A stretch of DNA of 64,000 bases from positions 90,419 to 154,418 of the forward strand of contig JAHHGZ010000016.1 in assembly GCA_019359595.1 (NCBI GenBank). The letters run 5' to 3'. Under the pieces are notes generated by a model. That model worked only from the letters and a program-made list of their open reading frames with translations. It had not been told where the DNA came from and made no database searches. The DNA comes from Cyanomargarita calcarea GSE-NOS-MK-12-04C. GTDB taxonomy: Bacteria > Cyanobacteriota > Cyanobacteriia > Cyanobacteriales > Nostocaceae. This document shows, piece by piece, positions 17,832 through 27,300 of the stretch. Numbering within the stretch: position 1 is the stretch's first letter; the number at the start of each line of letters is the position of its first letter. Made by a program: the position numbers and the translations under genes.

Positions 17832-18653
17832 CTAACAAGTTACAAGGGTTGAAGTCAGACTGAGTTGATATTCTTTTCGCCAAGATTGGGGAGGTAAACC
17901 GTGGTGTTGACGAAACTGCCTTGAGAAGTGACATGCATTTTGATAGCCTAATGATGTCGCAATTTGTGAGATACTTTGGTCTGTATCGCAGAGTAATGAC
18001 CGTGCAGCCAGCATCCGCCGTTTAACAATCCAGTTATTAATACTCTCTCCTGTCTGCTTTGCAACTCGGTTGGTTAAGTAGGCAGCCGAGTAACCAACAG
18101 CATCAGCGACATCGCACAGGGTAATACCTTTATCAAAATTGGCTTCAATGTAGTCGAAAATATCTTTCAGCTGGGGAAGTGTGGGAAAGAATGGCTCGGG
18201 TTCTACTGATGTTGTACATACTGATTCTGAGTTGGCATTGCATTTAGCAGTGTACCAATATTCAAAGAGATTTTGCTTGTACAGTCGGCTGGCGATCGCT
18301 CTCAACAAATCTTCAACGGTAGCGGGTTTGGTGAGATAGTCATCTGCTCCCAATTCCATGCCTTTGCGAAGAGATGCTTTACTATCGCAACCTGTGAGAA
18401 AGATAAAAGGAATAATCGAAGTCATCGGATATTGACGCAATTCAGTTAAAACACTGTAACCATCCATATCCGGCATCATAACATCGCAAATTACGAGGTC
18501 AGGTAAATGCTCTTGGGCTTGACGGATACCAACAAGACCGTTTTCTGCACCTATGGGATCAAAGCCTTCAGCTTCCAGACCATCTAAGAAGATGTTGCGA
18601 GTAATTGTGTCATCTTCTATGACGAGAATTTTTTTAGACAATTCTTGGATCAT
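17832..18653 (-). CDS. Receiver-AraC response regulator, likely regulator of the scytonemin genes
   Basis: A 273-residue regulator with an N-terminal receiver (acidic pocket IEDD at 12-15, phospho-acceptor Asp57 in ICDVMMPDMDG, Lys in YLTKPA) and a C-terminal AraC-type double helix-turn-helix (about 170-268: ITLCDVADAVGYSAAYLTNR and ISQIATSLGYQNACHFSRQF). It lies downstream of a sensor-kinase gene on the same strand and divergent from scyA. In Nostoc punctiforme a two-component pair at the same position is known to be required for UV-A-induced scytonemin expression, so orthologous function is likely. Confidence 0.9.
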   Translation of the reverse strand: MIQELSKKILVIEDDTITRNIFLDGLEAEGFDPIGAENGLVGIRQAQEHLPDLVICDVMMPDMDGYSVLTELRQYPMTSIIPFIFLTGCDSKASLRKGMELGADDYLTKPATVEDLLRAIASRLYKQNLFEYWYTAKCNANSESVCTTSVEPEPFFPTLPQLKDIFDYIEANFDKGITLCDVADAVGYSAAYLTNRVAKQTGESINNWIVKRRMLAARSLLCDTDQSISQIATSLGYQNACHFSRQFRQHHGLPPQSWRKEYQLSLTSTLVTC

Positions 18654-18927
18654 TTTTCGTTATTTGAATGGGTGTGAATAAGTGAATGCAATTACTAATA
18701 CTAAGGGCGAGAAATATTAGCGACAAATAGAAATAAACTAGATAGAGTGGTAATTTTTATCTTTCCTTTGCGTTCTTTGTGTCCTTCGTGGTTAAACATA
18801 AATATTTTGTTGAACCACGGAGAACGCAATAGGCGTGAACGCCTTTGGTAGGAGGACGCAAAGAATAAGGGTATTTTAGTTCCACCAAGACGCAGGCTAC
18901 TTCTAACTCCTAACTCCTTTTAAACTT
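18654..18927. repeat. Spacer with TTCGTGGTTAA palindrome between kinase and regulator genes
   Basis: An imperfect palindrome at 18775-18863 (CTTTGCGTTC/GAACGC/GCAAAG arms, inner GTGGTTAA with TTGAACCAC) belongs to the same family as the elements at 11500-11622, 15640-15947 and 39112-39191. It carries an inserted GGCGTGAACGCC block. No gene is visible. Confidence 0.65.
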
Positions 18928-20844
18928 TCATAAAACATTTGGTAAGGTAATAGTAAACATAGTCCCTATACTAATTTCACTTTCTACATGAATTTTACCG
19001 CCATGTAAGTCCACAAGCATTTTGACAATTGATAATCCCAGCCCGGTACCAGGTATATGATCAACATTACTTCCGCGAGAAAATGGGTCAAATATTTGTT
19101 GTTGGTCTACTGCCGGAATCCCAATTCCTTTGTCTTTAATTTTAAAAATTGCGTCTTGATTTTCAAAAGTGAGTTCAAATGTGACAACGCTAGCCGCAGG
19201 AGAGTATTTTACCGCATTTGAGAGCAAATTTGTAAGAATATGCTGCAACAATTTTGGATCAACACGAGCGCTTATGCAACTAGCTTGATTGTCGAAATAA
19301 ATTATTTTTTGATTGTCCGTCAAAAACTGCATTTGTGCGACAATATCAAAACAAAAGCGAGCTAAATCCAGTTCTCTGGGTTGACATTCTAATTTTTCGG
19401 CTTCTGCTTTACCAAACAATAAAATATCATCTAGCAACTGACTAATTTGTTTAACAGCATCTTGAATTAAGTCTAGATAGGAGCGATTTTTCTCCTCAGT
19501 CCATTGACGACTATTACGTCTGAGCAAATCAGCAGAGAAGGAAACAACATTCAGCGGAGTACGGAATTGATGGCAAAGCATAGAGACAAAACGTTCTCTG
19601 AGTTCGCTAAGTCGTTTTGCTTGATCGAGGGCATGACGAACTTCTGATTCTGCTCGTTTATAGTCGGTGATATCGATTGCTGTTATCAGTTCGACTGGCT
19701 CATTTCCGGTGAAATCCTGCCCTTGGTCAAGTATCCCCACTGTACAAGCTAACCAAGATTCTGTTCCGTTTTTTGTGACAATCAACATCTCCTGATATTG
19801 ACAAAAACTTCCTCCTTCTTGCTTGTGAACCTGCCTGCGCCTTTTATATTTAATTAGTTGGTCAAGATTAAAATTAGATAATAGTTCTCTTCTTGTGTAT
19901 CCCGTGAGGATCTCAGCGGCTGGATTGGCGTAACAAAGATTTTTACCTTGAATTAGGAAAATACTTGCTTCTGTAGTTTCTGCTAAAGTGCGAAATCTCG
20001 CTTCGTTTAATCGCAGTGCTTCTTCAGTTTTACGCGATTCTGTAATATCCCAAATACTCCAAACTCTACCGATAATTTTGTTATTTAATCGCTGCGGTTC
20101 CGAATAGTGGGCAAAGATTCTGCCATCTTTTAATTCTAATATGTCATAACTCTCGCGATCGCTTTGACTTGGCATCTCCCAAACAGCTTCCAGAAAAACT
20201 TGCGGCTGTTTGACTTGGCTTTCAAAAAAAACCTTTGCTCTATGACATTTTCTAGATAACTTCACTTCCTTAGGCAGTCGCCACATATCTAGAAATCTTT
20301 GGTTATAGCAAAGGATTTCTCCCTCAAAGTTGACTGCAAGTATGCCATTAGAAGTACATTCTAAGGTAGAACGTAACAAAGCAACTGACGCTTCCAGCTC
20401 CGACTCTGTTTGTTGCAATTCCTCCTTGATATCTTCCGATTCATCCGCAGCTTTTCTCCGGGCAAACCCACAGCCAAATTTTACACCTTGATATTCTACA
20501 TACGTAATAGTAACGTCTACTATAAATACTCGACCATTTTTTGTTTGGTAACGCGATTTACAGTTCAAAGAACCCTGAGATTTAATAATTCCCCATTGCT
20601 CTAACCAAATATGTGTTAGCAATTCTATATCTATATCGTGCAACGTCATAAAGAGTAATTCCTCACGGGAATACCCAGTCATGTTGCAAGTTGCATCGTT
20701 AATATAGAGAAATTCTGCGTTTTCTCCTATACAAAAGGCGGCATCTGTTGTTTGATTGATGAGTAACTTTGCAAATTGAAGCTCATCATCTAGATGTACT
20801 TGTGATTGATTTGAGTCAATCAACATAAATTTGTTGAAATTCAT
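18928..20844 (-). CDS. Multi-PAS sensor histidine kinase, likely UV/redox sensor for scytonemin genes
   Basis: A soluble kinase of about 638 residues from the ATG at 20844; a GTG at 20853 would add three. Three PAS-type sensor domains are seen at about 25-130, 155-270 and 280-400, then HisKA with the phospho-acceptor His near 425 (SMLCHQFRTPLN), and a HATPase domain with N box LLSNAVKYSP, G1 KDKGIGIP and G2 GTGLGLSIV. No transmembrane segment is visible, so it senses a cytoplasmic signal. It is divergent from scyA and 274 bp from its partner regulator gene, the arrangement known for the scytonemin two-component system of N. punctiforme. Confidence 0.9.
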   Translation of the reverse strand: MNFNKFMLIDSNQSQVHLDDELQFAKLLINQTTDAAFCIGENAEFLYINDATCNMTGYSREELLFMTLHDIDIELLTHIWLEQWGIIKSQGSLNCKSRYQTKNGRVFIVDVTITYVEYQGVKFGCGFARRKAADESEDIKEELQQTESELEASVALLRSTLECTSNGILAVNFEGEILCYNQRFLDMWRLPKEVKLSRKCHRAKVFFESQVKQPQVFLEAVWEMPSQSDRESYDILELKDGRIFAHYSEPQRLNNKIIGRVWSIWDITESRKTEEALRLNEARFRTLAETTEASIFLIQGKNLCYANPAAEILTGYTRRELLSNFNLDQLIKYKRRRQVHKQEGGSFCQYQEMLIVTKNGTESWLACTVGILDQGQDFTGNEPVELITAIDITDYKRAESEVRHALDQAKRLSELRERFVSMLCHQFRTPLNVVSFSADLLRRNSRQWTEEKNRSYLDLIQDAVKQISQLLDDILLFGKAEAEKLECQPRELDLARFCFDIVAQMQFLTDNQKIIYFDNQASCISARVDPKLLQHILTNLLSNAVKYSPAASVVTFELTFENQDAIFKIKDKGIGIPAVDQQQIFDPFSRGSNVDHIPGTGLGLSIVKMLVDLHGGKIHVESEISIGTMFTITLPNVL

Positions 20845-21695
20845 AGTTGCCACCCATTGCTTTTGACGAACTGCAATAAAATCGTTAATAGATTTTTTCT
20901 GCTGCGTTTATTCCTTCATTCCTTAAATTTAGATTATCAATATTTTAGTTAACAAAATGTAACTTTACAAAATCTTTAATCTTTTTAGAATGACTTTTAA
21001 TTCATATTTACTTCCCTTTCTATCTGAAAACAACAAGATAAGTTTTTGTGATTAGACAATCACCAATGCAGATAGAAGTTAAATTATTTCAATTTATTTC
21101 TTCATGCATCTAATCATGAAACAATTACATATCGCATCTGTCAAAAGAAATACTGGATATTTATTCCCATTAGTCAAACTTTTTTTGTCATCTACCCAAA
21201 GAAGTAAAAAATGTTAAGTTACATGGTCATTATACATACAAAACCAATATATAAGAAGAATTGTGCGGTGACCTGATTACACTCACTGCGCTCCTTTTTT
21301 TTCAGTAAGAAAAAAGTATAATATAAAACAAAATGATTGAATGAATAGGTAGTTGCATATCCTAATAACTATCGAAAGGTAGAAGTTAAAAGAATTTTCA
21401 TGATGAGCTTTCCAGGCGTCAGGCGCAGCATAACTAAGAGCAAAAAAATAGACAAGCTAATCAAAAGATTATGCATTGCATCTGCGTATGGGGTTCGGTA
21501 CTCTTGTTACCAGAAGCACAAGATTTATTGTTTTGCTTGGTAATAAGAATTTATTGTTTGGTATTGAATAAAAAGCCGCAACTTACTATTTTTGCTGAAC
21601 TAGCCGGATCGGAAATTTTACGAAGAGCTCAAGTGTCGCCACGACAACAACGCCAGCTAAATGGCATCCTCTACAAAAATCGGAAAGTATAACCA
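20845..21695. promoter_or_regulatory. Divergent regulatory region between kinase gene and scyA
   Basis: About 850 bp, strongly AT-rich, must hold the kinase promoter and the inducible promoter of the pigment operon. A TATAAT at 21317-21322 is a candidate -10 box without a good -35, as expected for an activator-dependent promoter. An open frame of 73 codons (ATG 21471, stop 21690-21692) ends 3 bp before the scyA ATG and contains a GGAAAG Shine-Dalgarno-like sequence; it may be a leader peptide or chance. No obvious direct repeats for the AraC-type regulator stand out by eye. Confidence 0.45.
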
Positions 21696-23513
21696 ATGAC
21701 TAAAAACTATAGTGCATCGACGACCCCCATTACCACTGAGCCATACCGAGGATTAAAAAAAGACAGCTTTATAGAACATAAAGCACCTAAGATAAACAAC
21801 ATTCCGCGATCGCTGACAGTTGCGGATGCTATCGCCCAAATGTTGGAAATGTTAGGAATCCGTAATGCCTTCGGGGTTGCGGGTGGTGCAATGGCGAGTG
21901 TTTGGGGGGCTTTGTCGAATAGCGAAATACAGGTACTGAACTTTCGCCATGAAAGCGGAGCAGCATTTGCCGCAGCGGAAGCCTATTTTGCGAGCAATAA
22001 TCCTACGGTAGTCTTTACAACAGCCGGACCGGGTATAACGAATGCCCTCACAGGCTTGTTTGCAGCCCGTGGAGAAGGTGCAAAAGTTATTTTCTTATCA
22101 GCTTGCACCTCCGCCGCCCAACGCGGTAAGTGGGCTATTCAAGAAACCAGCACCAACACGTTACCCAGCGACGGAATTTTTACCTCCGGAACCCTGTTTA
22201 ACTATGCAATTACAGTTGAATCTGGGGCACAGTTACCGCAAATATTTCGGAAATTAGCCCTGGGTTTATCGCAACCAGGGGGATTTGTGGCGCATTTGAG
22301 CGTACCTACCGCCATCCAAACTAGCTTGATGGATAGTATTCCACAACTGGGTGTTGCATATCCAACTTTAGCGCCATGCGAACAGGCTATAGCTAAATCT
22401 ATCGAATTGCTTTCCGAAGGTCCCTTTGCTATTTGGGTGGGGTTTGGTGCCCGTAACGCTGCGAACGAAATTTTGGAATTCGCAGAGAAAACCGGTGCAG
22501 CAGTGATGTGTTCTCCTCGTGGTAAAGGCATCTTTCCTGAAAACCATCCTCAATTTGTTGGTGTCACAGGTTTAGGCGGTCATGGTTCTGTCATGACATA
22601 TATGCAAGAACAAACCCCGTTACGTACACTCGTACTGGGGACAAGACTTGGTGAACCCACATCATTCTGGAGTCCGGCTATGGTTCCTAGCGGCGGTTTC
22701 GTTCATGTAGACTGCGATCCCGAAGTGCCAGGAGTCGCTTATCCATCATCGGAAACCTATCCAGTGCAGTCTGATATTAAAGCTTACCTGCAAGCCTTGC
22801 TGAAGCATTTGCCACAAGACTTTCCTGCTTCAACTGCTTTGAATTTACCTCGTCCTGAACGCGAAGCGGTTCAACCAGCAGTGAATTCTCTGGTGCGTCC
22901 AGAAATATTGATGGAAGCAATTCAGAAAGTCATCGTTGAGGGTAGCGACGCTGTGGTCATGGCAGAGTGTGGAAACTCCTTTACATGGTCAACACATCTA
23001 CTGAGCTTTGCTGATACAAATCGCTATAGAGTGAGTACTGGTGTTGGAGCAATGGGTCATGCAGTCACCGGAGTAGTCGGTGCGGCACACGCTCGCAATG
23101 GTAAGGCTGTAGCTATTGTTGGTGATGGCGCAATGCTGATGAATAATGAAATCAGTACCGCCGTTAAATATCAGATTCCCGCAGTTTGGATTGTGCTAAA
23201 TGATTCTCGATACAATATGTGCCATCAGGGCATGAAAATGTTGGGAATGACAGGTGCAGATGCAACTATGCCAGAGACAGATTTTGTGATGATTGCATCT
23301 GCAATGGGTGCAACAGGTATCCGTGTTGAGCGAGAGTCAGATTTAGAAGCGGTCTTATCCAAAGCGATCGCATCCGATATTCCATTTGTAATTGATGTGA
23401 TGATCGATCCCGATCGTCCGGCACCTTCCAAAGGACGCAATCAAGGTTTGGCTGCTCAAGGAGTTAAACAAAATTTATCTGAAGTTAAGCATATTTCTTT
23501 CCCATTAGTTTAA
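21696..23513 (+). CDS. scyA: ScyA, thiamine-diphosphate-dependent acyloin synthase of scytonemin biosynthesis
   Basis: A 605-residue member of the acetolactate-synthase fold. ScyA couples indole-3-pyruvate with p-hydroxyphenylpyruvate to a beta-keto acid, the first committed step to scytonemin, in the cytoplasm. The catalytic Glu lies in FRHESGAA near residue 85. The ThDP/Mg motif is GDGAMLMNNEISTA near 475, ending NDSRYN. The N-terminal extension (1-40) is typical of ScyA rather than IlvB. Identity rests on family type plus the scyB-scyC-scyD-scyE-scyF genes that follow. A stem-loop and 185 bp separate it from scyB. Confidence 0.93.
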   Translation: MTKNYSASTTPITTEPYRGLKKDSFIEHKAPKINNIPRSLTVADAIAQMLEMLGIRNAFGVAGGAMASVWGALSNSEIQVLNFRHESGAAFAAAEAYFASNNPTVVFTTAGPGITNALTGLFAARGEGAKVIFLSACTSAAQRGKWAIQETSTNTLPSDGIFTSGTLFNYAITVESGAQLPQIFRKLALGLSQPGGFVAHLSVPTAIQTSLMDSIPQLGVAYPTLAPCEQAIAKSIELLSEGPFAIWVGFGARNAANEILEFAEKTGAAVMCSPRGKGIFPENHPQFVGVTGLGGHGSVMTYMQEQTPLRTLVLGTRLGEPTSFWSPAMVPSGGFVHVDCDPEVPGVAYPSSETYPVQSDIKAYLQALLKHLPQDFPASTALNLPRPEREAVQPAVNSLVRPEILMEAIQKVIVEGSDAVVMAECGNSFTWSTHLLSFADTNRYRVSTGVGAMGHAVTGVVGAAHARNGKAVAIVGDGAMLMNNEISTAVKYQIPAVWIVLNDSRYNMCHQGMKMLGMTGADATMPETDFVMIASAMGATGIRVERESDLEAVLSKAIASDIPFVIDVMIDPDRPAPSKGRNQGLAAQGVKQNLSEVKHISFPLV

Positions 23514-23555
23514 GCGGGAATACCATTTTGAATTTTAGAGGATGTTTATAATGTT

Positions 23556-23610
23556 AAAGAAAACCGGATAGTGATGCATATCAGTAAGCACAAGTATTTC
23601 CGGTTTCTTT
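23556..23610. other. Stem-loop between scyA and scyB
   Basis: AAAGAAAACCGG (23556-23567) pairs with CCGGTTTCTTT (23600-23610) with one bulged base. There is no following U-tract on the plus strand, so it may act as an mRNA-processing or stability element that sets the scyA:scyB ratio. Confidence 0.4.
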
Positions 23611-23698
23611 CCTCCTCCCCTTTACTTATAAACACTCTCTTCAAATCAAAAAATCAAGTCTTTCATCAATTAGCAATCCATAGAATTAGGAGACAGAA

Positions 23699-24766
23699 TT
23701 GAATCTTTTTGAAACTGTTACAGAAATGGGTCATGAACAAGTGCTTTTTTGTCATGGGAAAGACCCAGACATTAAGGCAATAATCGCCATTCACGACACA
23801 AGTTTGGGTCCCGCAATGGGAGCAACCAGATTATTACCTTATATAAGTGAAGAAGCCGCTTTAAAAGATGCACTTCGTCTCAGTCGCGGCATGACATATA
23901 AGGCAGCTTGTGCTAATATTCCTGTAGGGGGAGGGAAAGCAGTAATTATTGCCGATCCTGCTAATAAAACTGATGACCTGTTGAGGGCATACGGACGTTT
24001 TGTTAATAACCTCCAAGGACGTTTTATTACAGGTCAAGATGTCAATTTAACCCCGGAAGATGTCAGAACAATCAGCCAAGAAACTAATTATGTAGTCGGG
24101 GTTGAGGAAAAATCTGGCGGTCCCGCTCCGATAACAGCAAGGGGAGTATTCCTCGGAATCAAAGCTGCTGTAGAATTCAAAAACCAAACCCAAAGACTGG
24201 ATGGCGTAAGAGTTGCTGTGCAAGGTTTGGGCAATGTCGGCAAACATTTATGCCAACTTTTACACGAGGATGGTGCCCAACTATTGGTGGCCGATGTCAG
24301 TTCAGAAAAAACAGAGGAAGTAAAGCGTTTATTTGGAGCAACAGTTGTTGAGCCAGAAGAAATTTACTCGGTAAACGTTGATATTTTTGCTCCTTGCGCT
24401 CTTGGGGGAATTTTAAATAGCGAAACAATTCCTCGCATTCAAGCAGAGATTATTGCTGGATGTGCAAATAATCAGCTTGGTCAAGAGCAAATACACAGTC
24501 ATATGTTGCGAGAAAAAGGAATTTTGTATTGCCCAGACTATGTGATAAATGCTGGAGGGCTAATCAACGTTTATAATGAAATGATAGGTTATAACGAAGA
24601 AAAAGCTTTCAAACAGTTAAATAATATTTACAATACATTGTTGGAGATTTTTGCTAGAGGAGAACAGCAGGAAATTACCACTAATTTTGCTGCCCAACAA
24701 TTGGCAGAAGAACGAATTATGAAAGCGAGAAAACTCAAGAATCAGCCGATAGCTGTGAGCTGTTAG
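23699..24766 (+). CDS. scyB: ScyB, tryptophan dehydrogenase (leucine-dehydrogenase family)
   Basis: A 355-residue Glu/Leu/Phe/Val dehydrogenase. ScyB oxidatively deaminates tryptophan to indole-3-pyruvate with NAD, the substrate for ScyA. The catalytic region TYKAACANIPVGGGKAVI lies near 65-82, and the dinucleotide-binding VQGLGNVGKH near 174-183. The start is a TTG at 23699 preceded by AGGAGA at good spacing; no ATG fits the family N-terminus. It lies between scyA and scyC on the same strand. Confidence 0.93.
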   Translation: MNLFETVTEMGHEQVLFCHGKDPDIKAIIAIHDTSLGPAMGATRLLPYISEEAALKDALRLSRGMTYKAACANIPVGGGKAVIIADPANKTDDLLRAYGRFVNNLQGRFITGQDVNLTPEDVRTISQETNYVVGVEEKSGGPAPITARGVFLGIKAAVEFKNQTQRLDGVRVAVQGLGNVGKHLCQLLHEDGAQLLVADVSSEKTEEVKRLFGATVVEPEEIYSVNVDIFAPCALGGILNSETIPRIQAEIIAGCANNQLGQEQIHSHMLREKGILYCPDYVINAGGLINVYNEMIGYNEEKAFKQLNNIYNTLLEIFARGEQQEITTNFAAQQLAEERIMKARKLKNQPIAVSC

Positions 24767-25163
24767 TCGTTACAAATGAAGGAAGAAGTAAGGAGGAAGA
24801 AGTAAGAAGTAATAGCTAGTACAACACGGCGGAAGGAAACAAATCACCCATTCATAGTGTTGGTAAAGGGATAAGGAGGACAAGGGAGAAAAGGGGAATA
24901 AAAATGGTTGGCAGACTTACGTCGTAATGTACTAGTAAAAAATGAGCCTTATGAGTTTAGAGCTTCAGTCAAAAAAAAGATGTTTTTTGACTTGAGTGCA
25001 ACGTTAGCCTTCCTTCGCGCAGGCTTCCGAAGGAAAGCGGCAGGAAATGCTAAAAAACAGCGTCCTTGTTTCAATCCCACATGAGTGCCCATGTGGGTAC
25101 TTCTTCCTTCTTCCTTCTTTCTTCGTTACTTAGGGATTGCCACTTTCAACAAAGGATTAATCA
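24767..25163. other. Spacer scyB-scyC with degenerate heptads
   Basis: GGAAGAAGTAA-type repeats follow the scyB stop (about 24778-24812) and inverted CTTCTTCCTTCTTCC heptads lie near 25100-25122, so the two tracts could pair in the transcript. A CCTTCCTTCG...CGAAGGAAAG hairpin is seen near 25011-25036. No gene is visible. Confidence 0.5.
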
Positions 25164-26114
25164 GTGGAAAAAAATACGTTTGCCACATCTGCCTATATCG
25201 CAACTTCACCTCTTAGTGCATTCGACTATCTTCACAGTTTAAAGAACTTAGACGAATGGACGCTCTATAGCCGCATGGTAGAGCAAATTGACGAAGATAC
25301 TTGGCTGGGAACTGCATCTGGCTATCAGAAAAAACTCTACTATCACGTCAAGAAATTAGACCACCCGAATTTTTATGGCATTGAGTGGCATTGCGGATTG
25401 GAGTATCAGAAATATTATCAGGTTTACCCTGTCCTTCTTTTTCCTGCCGACTACATCGAGCCTGGAACAGATGAAAAAGGCGTGTACTTGCATTGGATCA
25501 GCTTTGTCGATCCAAAGCGTCGCAGTCCCCTGATCATGGAGGGGATTCACACCGTTCATACTTCCGAGTGTCGTTCTCTCAAAGGTAATTTAGAACGCAA
25601 AGCTGGTCTGACATCTGCAGCCAAAGGTCGTTACTACGTCGAAGCTGACACTATATATGTGAATGCCCCCATATCTATGGGGATTGAATATTTGTCTAAT
25701 CTCCAAAACATGGACGATTGGGCACACTTGCTCAGAGCAGATGGCGAGATTACTGCCAATTCCGGTGAGTTTCGCGATGAATACGATCGCAAAGTAAAAG
25801 TTACTCAGCGACTGCAAGCTATGAACCAATCGTACTTGCTAGAGCATGAGTTTTTCTATCCAGAGTACGGATTCTATCAGCGATCGCCCGTACTTCTGAT
25901 CCCAACCTCCCATGCTTTCGGCGATCCGCAAGCTCCTGGATTCATCCAGCACCGAATCACATTTTGGAAAAACGGCGAGCAGCTACCTCACGGCAAGCTT
26001 CAAATTGAAGACTTTGGAGCTGAGAGTATGAACATCAAACGTCTGCTAGAAGCTAAAGCTGGCAACTTTGATACCTTAGCCCAGGGTTTGAGCTATATGC
26101 CAGAGGCTAAATAA
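25164..26114 (+). CDS. scyC: ScyC, cyclase of scytonemin biosynthesis
   Basis: A 316-residue soluble protein matching ScyC, which cyclises and decarboxylates the ScyA product to the tricyclic ketone that is the scytonemin monomer precursor. The sequence looks like two tandem SRPBCC/polyketide-cyclase-like halves: the N-terminal half has YIATSPLSAFDYLHSLKNLDEW and the C-terminal half repeats YVNAPISMGIEYLSNLQNMDDW, which points to an internal duplication. The start is GTG 25164. The stop is followed within 44 bp by scyD, with AGTTAGG heptads in the gap. Confidence 0.92.
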   Translation: MEKNTFATSAYIATSPLSAFDYLHSLKNLDEWTLYSRMVEQIDEDTWLGTASGYQKKLYYHVKKLDHPNFYGIEWHCGLEYQKYYQVYPVLLFPADYIEPGTDEKGVYLHWISFVDPKRRSPLIMEGIHTVHTSECRSLKGNLERKAGLTSAAKGRYYVEADTIYVNAPISMGIEYLSNLQNMDDWAHLLRADGEITANSGEFRDEYDRKVKVTQRLQAMNQSYLLEHEFFYPEYGFYQRSPVLLIPTSHAFGDPQAPGFIQHRITFWKNGEQLPHGKLQIEDFGAESMNIKRLLEAKAGNFDTLAQGLSYMPEAK

Positions 26115-26135
26115 AGTTAGGAGTTAGGAGTTAGG
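26115..26135 (+). repeat. Three AGTTAGG heptads in the scyC-scyD gap
   Basis: Three exact tandem AGTTAGG heptamers lie between the genes. Each phase creates an AGGAG-like Shine-Dalgarno core, so a short tandem repeat may be supplying the ribosome binding site of scyD. Confidence 0.8.
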
Positions 26136-26157
26136 AATAAAAGTTTTGAATCAATCT

Positions 26158-27300
26158 ATGAAACTGGAGCAACTTACTATTACATCATTGGCAGTACTTG
26201 CCGACGGTCTTGATAATCCGAAAGGTCTTAGCTTCGGTTTAGACGGTAGTCTTTATGTCGCAGAAGCCGGAACGGGGGGAGATGGGGCTTGTGTTCCATC
26301 ACCAAGTGGTCAAGGTGATTTGTGCTATGGCGTCAGTGGTGCCATAACACAAATCGAGAATGGTATTGCCAAGCGTGTAATAACAGGACTACCTTCCTTA
26401 GCATTTCCAGATGGCACAGGAGCTGCGGGTCCTCACGATATCAAATTTGATGTTACGGGCAAGCCTTATGTTCTGATTGGGTATGCGACTAATCCAGCCT
26501 TACGCGATACCGTATTAGGGAAAACAGATATTGGCAAAATTATTACTACTAATTTAAGTAATAATACTTGGAATATTGTCGGAGATATAGTTAATTATGA
26601 ACTTACTAAAAACTCTAAATCAAGTCAGTGTGAAGTTGTCAGTAACCCCTTGTCTTTTTGTATAGATCAAGAGACAATTGTATTAGTTGATGCAGGTGCG
26701 AACGACCTCATCAGTGTAAAATTAGATGGCAGCGATCTGAAGGTAATTGCTGCACTTCCCAATCAGATATTAACTAATCCAATATTCCCCGGTTCTAACT
26801 CACAAAACTTTGACCGGGGACACGTACCGCCTCCCAGTGCTTATCATGATGCACCAAAGGTACAGATGGAAATTCAATCAGTACCTACAGGTGTTGTCAA
26901 AGGTCCAGACGGTGCTTATTATGTCTGCGAATTTACGGGTTTTCCTTTTCCAGAAGGTGGAGCAAAAATCTATCGAATTGGCGCTGATGGTCAACCCACA
27001 GTCTATGCCGATGGTTTTACGCAACTCATCGACTTAACATTCGATGCTGAAGGTAATTTGTATGCTTTACAACATATGAATTCCTCAGGTTGGAAAGGTA
27101 ATCCAGATGGTTCGCTGATCAAAATAGCGCCCGATGGTACTTGCACAACTCTCTTAAGCGGTAATGGATTAGAGTCCCCAACTGCCCTGACTATCGGGGC
27201 TGATAACGCCTTTTATGTCATCAACCGGGGTGGTCGTCCTGGAGTTGGACAAATTCTCAGAATTGAGTATGCAGATACCCTCAAACCCGCCGTTGGGTAA
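26158..27300 (+). CDS. scyD: ScyD, scytonemin-cluster ScyD/ScyE-family protein without export signals
   Basis: A 380-residue beta-propeller-like protein of the ScyD/ScyE family, with repeated blades such as ADGLDNPKGLSFGLDGSLYVAE. I chose ATG 26158 because MKLEQLTIT aligns with MKLNQFTLT of the next gene; a TTG at 26146 would add four residues. Compared with ScyE it lacks about 18 residues that form the hydrophobic signal-peptide core. It also ends at RIEYADTLKPAVG with no PEP-CTERM tail. ScyD of N. punctiforme is described as exported, so this copy may be cytoplasmic or use another route. It retains conserved family segments, so it is probably not a pseudogene. Confidence 0.85.
   Translation: MKLEQLTITSLAVLADGLDNPKGLSFGLDGSLYVAEAGTGGDGACVPSPSGQGDLCYGVSGAITQIENGIAKRVITGLPSLAFPDGTGAAGPHDIKFDVTGKPYVLIGYATNPALRDTVLGKTDIGKIITTNLSNNTWNIVGDIVNYELTKNSKSSQCEVVSNPLSFCIDQETIVLVDAGANDLISVKLDGSDLKVIAALPNQILTNPIFPGSNSQNFDRGHVPPPSAYHDAPKVQMEIQSVPTGVVKGPDGAYYVCEFTGFPFPEGGAKIYRIGADGQPTVYADGFTQLIDLTFDAEGNLYALQHMNSSGWKGNPDGSLIKIAPDGTCTTLLSGNGLESPTALTIGADNAFYVINRGGRPGVGQILRIEYADTLKPAVG

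Noticed and set aside
21696..23513. Housekeeping acetolactate synthase (ilvB)
   Set aside because: The family fold is the same, but the N-terminal extension and the following scyB-scyC-scyD-scyE-scyF genes fit ScyA.
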